Of a stretch of 19,176 nucleotides of DNA, positions 14,027-19,176 are shown piece after piece; the stretch's first letter is position 1, and each line of letters begins with the position of its first letter. Origin of the DNA: Streptomyces alboflavus (GTDB lineage Bacteria > Actinomycetota > Actinomycetes > Streptomycetales > Streptomycetaceae); NCBI RefSeq assembly GCF_000716675.1, contig NZ_JNXT01000100.1, positions 1 to 19,176 on the forward strand, written 5' to 3'. Under the pieces are notes generated by a model that saw only the letters and a program-made list of their open reading frames with translations, searched no databases and had not been told where the DNA came from. The translations under genes were made by a program, and so were the position numbers.

Positions 14027-16795
14027 TCAGCCGGTGTTGCGCAGCCCCGCCGCGACGCCGTTGACGGTGAGCAGCAGCGCCCGTGCGAGCAGCGGGTCGG
14101 CCTCGTCGCCTGCGGCGACCGCGTCCCGCTGCCGCTTGAGCAGCGCGACCTGGAGGTAGGAGATCGGGTCCAGGTAGGCGTCGCGGATCGAGAAGGTCTG
14201 CTGGAGCACCGGGTTGGAGTCGAGCAGGCGCTCGCCGCCGGTGACGCGCAGGACCTCGGCGACCGTGAGCGCGTGCTCGGCCTCGATGGTGTCGAAGACG
14301 TGCTTCAGGTCGTCGGGCACCAGCGAGTCCACGTAGTGCCGGGCGATGCGCAGGTCGGTCTTGGCGAGCGTCATCTCCACGTTGGAGACGAAGTTCCGGA
14401 AGAAGTGCCAGTGCTCGTGCATCTCGTCGAGGACGGCGTCGAGTCCGGCTTCGCGGAGCGCCTTGAGTCCGGAGCCCACGCCGAACCAGCCGGGCACGAT
14501 CTGCCGTGACTGGGTCCAGCCGAACACCCACGGGATGGCGCGCAGGCCGTCGAGGGAGACGCCGGAGCCGGGGCGCCGGGAGGGCCGGGAGCCCAGGTGC
14601 AGGTCGGCGAGCTGGTCGACGGGGGTGGAGGCGAGGAAGTAGGTCGGCAGGTCCGGGTCCTCGACGAGCCTGCGGTACGCGGAGTGCGCGGCGTCGGACA
14701 CGACGTCCATCGCGGCGTCCCAGCGGGCCAGGGCCTCGTCGGACTGGCGGGGCGCGGTGTGCAGGGCGGAGGCCTGGAGGGTGGCGGCGACCGTCAGTTC
14801 CAGGTTCTCCCGGGCCAGGGAAGGCACCAGGTACTTGTCGGAGATGACCTCGCCCTGCTCGGTCACCTTGATCTCGCCCTCCAGGGTGCCCCAGGGCTGG
14901 GCGAGGATCGCGTCGTGGGAGGGGCCGCCGCCGCGGCCGACGGTGCCGCCGCGGCCGTGGAAGAGCCGCAGGCGGACGCCGTAGCGGTGGGCGACGTCGC
15001 GCAGTCGGCGCTGGGCGCGGTGGATCTCCCACTGCGAGGTGGTGATGCCGCCGAACTTGGAGGAGTCGGAGTATCCGAGCATGACCTCCTGCACGTCCCC
15101 GCGGAGCGCGACCAGCCTGCGGTACGACGGGTCGGCGAGCATCTCGTCCAGGATGACGTCGGCGGCGCGCAGCTCGTCGGTGGTCTCCAGGAGCGGCACG
15201 ATGCCGATCTTCGCCCAGCCCGCGTGCAGGTCGATGAGTCCGGCCTCGCGGGCGAGGACGGCGGCGGCGAACACGTCGTCGGCGCCCTGGCACATGGAGA
15301 TGATGTACGACTCGACGACCTCGGGCCCGAACACGTCCAGGGCCTTCTTGACCGTGCCGAACACGCCGAGCGTCTTCTCCCCGGCCGCGTCGAGCGGCGC
15401 CGGGGACGGCGCGAGCGGGCGGCGCGAGCGCAGCTCCTTGGCGAGGAGCTTCTGGCGGTACTCGCGCGGCATGTCGGCGTACCGCCAGGACTCCTCGCCG
15501 AGCCGGTCGAAGAGCTGGCCGAGGGCGTGGTGGTGGGCGTCGGCGTGCTCGCGCACGTCCATGGTGGCGAGCTGCAGGCCGAAGGCGGCGAGGGTGCGGA
15601 TGGTGCGGTTCATGCGGCCGTCGGAGAACAGGCCGCCCTTGTGGGCGCGCAGCGACGTCTGGATGAGCGTGAGGTCGTGCAGCAGCTCGGCGGTGCCCAG
15701 GTAGTCGCGGCCCGGCTCGTGCGCGGTGCCCTTGGCCAGGCGCTGCTTGGTGTTCTCCAGCTTCTGCCGGACGCAGGTGGCCTTGAGGCGGTAGGGCTCC
15801 TCGGCGTTGAGGCGCTTGTAGCGGGGGCTGATCTCCGGGAGGCGCTCCAGGTCGCACTGGAGGGAGTCGAGGAGTTCCTCGGTGGCGCCGGTGTAGCGGA
15901 TGGAGTTGGAGAGGAAGCCGCGCAGCTCGTCGATCAGCTCCAGGGCGTCGTTGATGCCGTGCTCGTGCTGGAGGATCAGGACTTCCCAGGTGACCTCGGG
16001 CGTCACGTTCGGGTTGCCATCGCGGTCGCCGCCGATCCAGGTGCCGAAGGTCAGCGGGCGGGTCTCGCTCGGCAGCTGCACGCCGACGCGCTCCAGCTCG
16101 GCGGTCAGGTCCTCCAGGACGTCGCCGACGGCGCCGGCGTGCAGCTCGTCCAGGTAGTAGATGGCGTTGCGGGCCTCGTCGGCGGGCTCGGGGCGGACCA
16201 CGCGCAGCTCGTCGGTCTGCCAGACGAGGTCGATGTTCTCGGCCAGACGGGTGTCGTGGCGGCGCCGGTCGGACTCGATGACCGGGGTCTCCAGGAGCTC
16301 GGCGACCCGGCGGAGCTTGTTCAGGACGGAGCGGCGGGCGGCCTCGGTGGGGTGCGCGGTGAAGACCGGGCGCACGTTCAGGTGCTCGACGGTCTGGCGC
16401 AGGTGCTCGGGGTCGGCGTCCTTGAGGCGGTCCGCGGTGCGGGCGAGGAGGCCGCCCTCGGCGGCGCGGCGGGCCCGCAGCTCACGGCCGCGGTGCACCT
16501 GCTCGGTGACGTTCGCGAGGTGGAAGTAGGTGGAGAAGGCGCGCACCAGCTTCGCGGCGGTCTCCAGCTCGGTGCCGCCGAGGAGCGCCGCGGCGGCTTC
16601 GCCGTCCTCGCGGGTCAGGCGGCGGACCTTCTCCACCAGGTCCAGGAGCTCGGGGCCCTCCTGGCGTACGAGGGTCTCGCCGAGGAGGTCGCCGAGGCGA
16701 CGGATGTCGGCGCGCAGCTCGCTGTTCGTCCCGGCCGAGGTGGACGTGGTGCTCGCGGTGGCCGTGGTAGCGGTCTGGTCGTCGGCACTGCTCAC
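14027..16795 (-). CDS. ppc: Phosphoenolpyruvate carboxylase
   Basis: 922 residues, full length. It carboxylates phosphoenolpyruvate to oxaloacetate with bicarbonate, the main anaplerotic route into the TCA cycle. Signatures: VFTAHPTEA with catalytic His148, [25 protein letters not shown] near 570-590, [19 protein letters not shown] near 609-627, QGEVISDKY, and a C-terminal ending in the family-typical NTG. Bacterial enzymes of this type are usually controlled by acetyl-CoA and aspartate; nothing here suggests otherwise. The first 24 residues are a Thr/Ser-rich extension. The start is the GTG at 16795 with AAGGAG about 10 bases upstream. It is transcribed alone, convergent with the small membrane protein gene and divergent from the desaturase operon. 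Confidence 0.97.
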   Translation of the reverse strand: MSSADDQTATTATASTTSTSAGTNSELRADIRRLGDLLGETLVRQEGPELLDLVEKVRRLTREDGEAAAALLGGTELETAAKLVRAFSTYFHLANVTEQVHRGRELRARRAAEGGLLARTADRLKDADPEHLRQTVEHLNVRPVFTAHPTEAARRSVLNKLRRVAELLETPVIESDRRRHDTRLAENIDLVWQTDELRVVRPEPADEARNAIYYLDELHAGAVGDVLEDLTAELERVGVQLPSETRPLTFGTWIGGDRDGNPNVTPEVTWEVLILQHEHGINDALELIDELRGFLSNSIRYTGATEELLDSLQCDLERLPEISPRYKRLNAEEPYRLKATCVRQKLENTKQRLAKGTAHEPGRDYLGTAELLHDLTLIQTSLRAHKGGLFSDGRMNRTIRTLAAFGLQLATMDVREHADAHHHALGQLFDRLGEESWRYADMPREYRQKLLAKELRSRRPLAPSPAPLDAAGEKTLGVFGTVKKALDVFGPEVVESYIISMCQGADDVFAAAVLAREAGLIDLHAGWAKIGIVPLLETTDELRAADVILDEMLADPSYRRLVALRGDVQEVMLGYSDSSKFGGITTSQWEIHRAQRRLRDVAHRYGVRLRLFHGRGGTVGRGGGPSHDAILAQPWGTLEGEIKVTEQGEVISDKYLVPSLARENLELTVAATLQASALHTAPRQSDEALARWDAAMDVVSDAAHSAYRRLVEDPDLPTYFLASTPVDQLADLHLGSRPSRRPGSGVSLDGLRAIPWVFGWTQSRQIVPGWFGVGSGLKALREAGLDAVLDEMHEHWHFFRNFVSNVEMTLAKTDLRIARHYVDSLVPDDLKHVFDTIEAEHALTVAEVLRVTGGERLLDSNPVLQQTFSIRDAYLDPISYLQVALLKRQRDAVAAGDEADPLLARALLLTVNGVAAGLRNTG

Positions 16796-16960
16796 AGGTG
16801 CGGCTCCTTGCGGTGAAGCCCGCCGTTTCCGGGACGGAGAACGGGGGTGGGCACGTCTGGGAGGGGTCCCGGCCGTGGAACCGGGGGAGATACAGAGCGG
16901 ACCGCGCTGTCCGACCGATCCAAGGATAGGTGTCGCCGGGTCGGGCGGACTCGCGGCCTC

Positions 16961-16988
16961 TTGCCGCGATGCCGCGCACTGCGATACT
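16961..16988 (+). promoter_or_regulatory. Likely promoter of the desaturase-TetR operon
   Basis: TTGCCG (16961-16966) and GATACT (16983-16988) separated by 16 bases. The tandem operator palindromes begin at the end of this -10, so a bound repressor would cover the transcription start. Confidence 0.5.
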
Positions 16989-17016
16989 TACGAGGCCGTA
17001 ACCTACGGTCCCGTAG
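16988..17016. promoter_or_regulatory. Tandem TetR-type operators (TACG-N4-CGTA twice)
   Basis: Two palindromes share the form TACG-N4-CGTA: TACGAGGCCGTA (16989-17000) and TACGGTCCCGTA (17004-17015), centres 15 bases apart. The flanking bases extend them to TTACG...CGTAA and CTACGG...CCGTAG. Their position downstream of the -10 and upstream of an operon that encodes a TetR protein suggests they are that protein's binding sites. Confidence 0.65.
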
Positions 17017-17149
17017 CCACGCGTATGAGCGGCCCTTCCACGGGCACCCGTCCGTCCGGTGCCTTCCCGCACGGCGCGTGTCGACACCTCCGGATTTCCC
17101 GAGCACCGCATCTCCCGCAGTCACCCTCGACCCCCCAGGGGAAGCCCCT

Positions 17150-18181
17150 ATGACCACGAGCCCCGACGTCATCGAAGAATCAGAGGGGGCGCCGGCGGGC
17201 GCCCCGCTCCCGTCCGCGACCCTCGGTGGTGAACAGAAGCGCTCCGTGGAGCAGCTCGCGCTGCTCCTCTTCATCACCGTCCCGTTCCTCGCCCTGCTGG
17301 CGGCGGTGCCGCTGGCCTGGGGCTGGGGAGTCAGCTGGCTGGACCTCGGCCTCCTTGTGTTCATGTACTACCTGGGCTGCCACGGCATCACCATCGGCTT
17401 CCACCGCTACTTCACGCACGGCTCCTTCAAGGCGAAGCGCCCGCTGCGGATCGCCCTGGCGGTCGCCGGGTCGATGGCCGTCGAGGGTCCGCTGGTGCGC
17501 TGGGTCGCCGACCACCGCAAGCACCACAAGTTCTCCGACGCCGAGGGCGACCCGCACTCGCCGTGGCGCTTCGGCGAGACGGTCCCCGCCCTGATGAAGG
17601 GCCTGTGGTGGGCGCACATCGGGTGGCTGTTCGACGAGGAGCAGACCCCGCAGGAGAAGTACGCGCCCGACCTGATCAAGGACCCGGCGATCCGGGCCGT
17701 CTCGCGTCAGTTCGTCCTGTGGACCGTGGTGTCGCTCGCGCTGCCGCCGTTGGTGGGCGGCCTGGTCACGATGTCCTGGTGGGGCGCGTTCACGGCCTTC
17801 TTCTGGGGCTCACTCGTCCGGGTGGCGCTCCTCCACCACGTGACGTGGTCGATCAACTCGATCTGCCACGCCGTGGGCAAGCGCCCCTTCAAGTCCCGCG
17901 ACCGCTCCGGCAACGTGTGGTGGCTCGCGGTCCTGTCCTGCGGCGAGTCCTGGCACAACCTGCACCACGCCGACCCGACGAGCGCCCGCCACGGTGTGAT
18001 GCGCGGCCAGCTCGACTCGTCCGCGCGGCTCATCCGCTGGTTCGAACAGCTCGGTTGGGCGTACGACGTGCGGTGGCCCACGAAGTCCCGGATCGACGCC
18101 CGCCGCAAGGGGCCCGACGGCGCGGACGGGACCGGTGCGATTCCCGCCCCTGGCAAGCCCCAGGCCGTAGACGCGGCATGA
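17150..18181 (+). CDS. Membrane fatty acid (acyl-CoA) delta-9-type desaturase
   Basis: 343 residues. It is a membrane di-iron desaturase that inserts a cis double bond into acyl chains, tuning membrane fluidity. The three histidine boxes are intact: HRYFTH (85-90), HRKHH (122-126) and HNLHH (269-273). Hydrophobic segments flank them (36-58, 62-80, 100-115, 187-226). The N-terminal 30 residues and a Gly/Pro-rich tail (320-343) look disordered. AGGGGA lies about 8 bases before the ATG at 17150. Its TGA overlaps the ATG of the TetR gene in the form ATGA, so the two are co-translated. The electron donor is not encoded nearby. Regulation probably acts through the TACG-N4-CGTA sites upstream. Position specificity (delta 9) is inferred from family resemblance. 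Confidence 0.92.
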   Translation: MTTSPDVIEESEGAPAGAPLPSATLGGEQKRSVEQLALLLFITVPFLALLAAVPLAWGWGVSWLDLGLLVFMYYLGCHGITIGFHRYFTHGSFKAKRPLRIALAVAGSMAVEGPLVRWVADHRKHHKFSDAEGDPHSPWRFGETVPALMKGLWWAHIGWLFDEEQTPQEKYAPDLIKDPAIRAVSRQFVLWTVVSLALPPLVGGLVTMSWWGAFTAFFWGSLVRVALLHHVTWSINSICHAVGKRPFKSRDRSGNVWWLAVLSCGESWHNLHHADPTSARHGVMRGQLDSSARLIRWFEQLGWAYDVRWPTKSRIDARRKGPDGADGTGAIPAPGKPQAVDAA

Positions 18182-18897
18182 TGGACCACGTGGCGACCGA
18201 CCCCAGCAATCCGAGCACGACGCGCTCCGCCCGGGCCCCGCAGGGCTCCGCGAGTTCGAACAACGACAAGCCCCGGCGGGCCCGCCGGACCCGGATGACC
18301 GGCGCCGAGCGCCGTGAGCAGCTGCTGGACATCGGCCGCACCCTGTTCGCCGCCAAGGGCTTCGAGGGCACGTCGGTCGAGGAGATCGCGGCGAAGGCCG
18401 GTGTCTCCAAGCCCGTCGTGTACGAACACTTCGGCGGCAAGGAGGGTCTGTACGCGGTCGTGGTGGACCGCGAGATGCGTCAGCTCCTCGGCATGGTCAC
18501 CGGGTCCCTCACCGCCGGGCACCCCCGCGAGCTGTGCGAGCAGGCCGCCTTCGCCCTCCTCGACTACATCGAGGAGTACACGGACGGCTTCCGCATCCTG
18601 GTCCGCGACTCCCCCATCCCCCAGTCCACCGGCTCCTTCGCCTCCCTGATCTCCGACATCGCCACGCAGGTCGAGGACATCCTCGGCCAGGAGTTCAAGA
18701 CCCGCGGCTTCGACCCCAAGCTCGCCCCTCTGTACGCCCAGGCCCTCGTCGGCAGCGTCGCCCTCACGGGCCAGTGGTGGCTGGACGTCCGCAAGCCCAA
18801 GAAGGCGGAAGTCGCCGCCCACCTAGTCAACCTCGCCTGGCACGGCCTGGACGGCCTGGAGCCGAAGCCGCGCCTGATAGGCCATCGCAAGTCCTGA
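18178..18897 (+). CDS. TetR-family regulator coupled to the desaturase
   Basis: 239 residues. After a polar, basic tail (1-40) there is a TetR DNA-binding domain: RREQLLDIGRTLFAAKGFEGTSVEEIAAKAGVSKPVVYEHFGGKEGLY (45-92) with the helix-turn-helix at about 65-85. The alpha-helical C-terminal part (95-225) is the ligand/dimer domain (DYIEEYTDGFRILVRDSP, ALVGSVALTGQWWLDVRKP). Its ATG overlaps the desaturase stop (ATGA) and no good ribosome binding site is visible, so translation depends on coupling; starts at ATG 18181 or GTG 18190 are also possible. By analogy with fatty-acid TetR regulators such as DesT it may sense acyl-CoA and repress its own operon; the ligand is not visible in sequence. Confidence 0.9.
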   Translation: MMDHVATDPSNPSTTRSARAPQGSASSNNDKPRRARRTRMTGAERREQLLDIGRTLFAAKGFEGTSVEEIAAKAGVSKPVVYEHFGGKEGLYAVVVDREMRQLLGMVTGSLTAGHPRELCEQAAFALLDYIEEYTDGFRILVRDSPIPQSTGSFASLISDIATQVEDILGQEFKTRGFDPKLAPLYAQALVGSVALTGQWWLDVRKPKKAEVAAHLVNLAWHGLDGLEPKPRLIGHRKS

Positions 18898-18930
18898 CGT
18901 CACGCTGTCGGGGGCGGGTGCGGCGTGCGC

Positions 18931-18994
18931 GGGTGCGCCGGGTGCGGGTGCCCCGGGTGCGGGTGCGCCGGGTGCGGGTGCCCCGGGTGCGGGG
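18931..18994. repeat. 15-base tandem repeat GGGTGCGGGTGC(C/G)CC
   Basis: Partial unit at 18931-18939, three full units at 18940-18954, 18955-18969 and 18970-18984 alternating CCCC and CGCC ends, then a partial unit to 18994. It begins about 30 bases after the TetR stop. It is likely a variable-number repeat; four GGG runs with short loops could also form a G-quadruplex. Confidence 0.8.
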
Positions 18995-19019
18995 GGCCGC
19001 CCGCCCGACGGTGTCGTAC

Positions 19020-19062
19020 CCGCGCGCGGCGCGGTGGGCTCTTCCCACCGCGCTGCGCGCGG
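19020..19062 (+). terminator. Strong hairpin after the desaturase-TetR operon
   Basis: Nineteen-base stem CCGCGCGCGGCGCGGTGGG (19020-19038) with 19044-19062, one G-T pair, loop CTCTT. It lies about 120 bases past the TetR stop. No gene is supportable in 18898-19176: the frames there are repeat-driven Arg/Gly/Thr translations. Confidence 0.7.
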
Positions 19063-19143
19063 CGGCTGAGAGGGGCGCCCGGCACCCTCGAGAGGCGGCC
19101 TGTGGCCCGGTCGGCCCCCGCTGAACGCCGGCGGCAGCCGTCC

Positions 19144-19162
19144 GTCCCCGCTCCGCGGGGAC
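19144..19162 (+). terminator. Second hairpin at the window edge
   Basis: GTCCCCGC/GCGGGGAC with a TCC loop followed by CTTTCCC, a compact terminator-like element. It may back up the hairpin at 19020-19062 or belong to a gene beyond the window. Confidence 0.55.
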
Positions 19163-19176
19163 CTTTCCCACCCACC

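Larger units (their letters stand above)
16796..17149. other. Divergent intergenic region between ppc and the desaturase operon
   Basis: 354 bases without a supportable gene. On the minus strand TATCCT (16923-16928) could be a ppc -10, about 130 bases upstream of its GTG, but its -35 is weak. The plus-strand promoter and tandem operators lie at 16961-17016. The last 130 bases are a leader for the desaturase mRNA with no striking structure. Confidence 0.6.

Noticed and set aside
14597..16816. 739-residue plus-strand frame opposite ppc
   Set aside because: Antisense shadow of a full-length, motif-complete phosphoenolpyruvate carboxylase gene; its translation has no recognisable family.
18898..19176. 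Small genes on either strand at the right edge
   Set aside because: Translations are low-complexity products of the 15-base repeat and of the hairpins, without ribosome binding sites.

Overview
The window is very GC-rich, uses codons with strong G/C third-position bias, and mixes ATG and GTG starts behind purine-rich ribosome binding sites. The gene order glmU - prs - rplY - pth - small membrane protein - ppc - desaturase - TetR is one I recognise from Streptomyces chromosomes (from memory, not searched). I read it as chromosomal Streptomyces DNA, part housekeeping and part accessory.

Left part (1-6755): a coiled-coil protein with a DivIVA-like N-terminus lies on the minus strand. Next comes a compact cluster of four genes built from pieces of polymorphic toxin/immunity systems. 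Two coupled minus-strand genes encode (i) a WHH-type HNH nuclease-like domain fused to a SUKH/SMI1 domain and (ii) a 973-residue protein with an Imm35/YrhB-like head, a roughly 500-residue Pro/Gly/Ala linker with collagen-like repeats, a deaminase-like domain and a SUKH-4-like tail. Diverging from them on the plus strand are a YwqJ-type deaminase and a SUKH-3 protein. A 245-base region separates the two arms. No secretion or delivery domain is visible. This cluster is the best candidate for an under-described system.

Middle part (6786-9306): an orphan HisKA_3 sensor kinase, then a divergent gene with two tandem helix-turn-helix units and a C-terminal domain resembling a LAGLIDADG fold. That gene ends 20 bases before a tRNA-Gln(TTG), which is followed by a strong hairpin terminator.

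Right part (9385-18897): glmU (UDP-GlcNAc synthesis) and prs (PRPP synthesis), then rplY (L25/CTC) whose likely promoter is nested in a 22-base inverted repeat that also looks like the prs terminator. Then come pth, a small membrane protein, a perfect 36-base palindrome as bidirectional terminator, and convergent ppc. A fatty-acid desaturase is translationally coupled to a TetR regulator, with two TACG-N4-CGTA palindromes just downstream of a likely promoter. The last 280 bases hold a 15-base tandem repeat and two hairpins, but no gene I can support.
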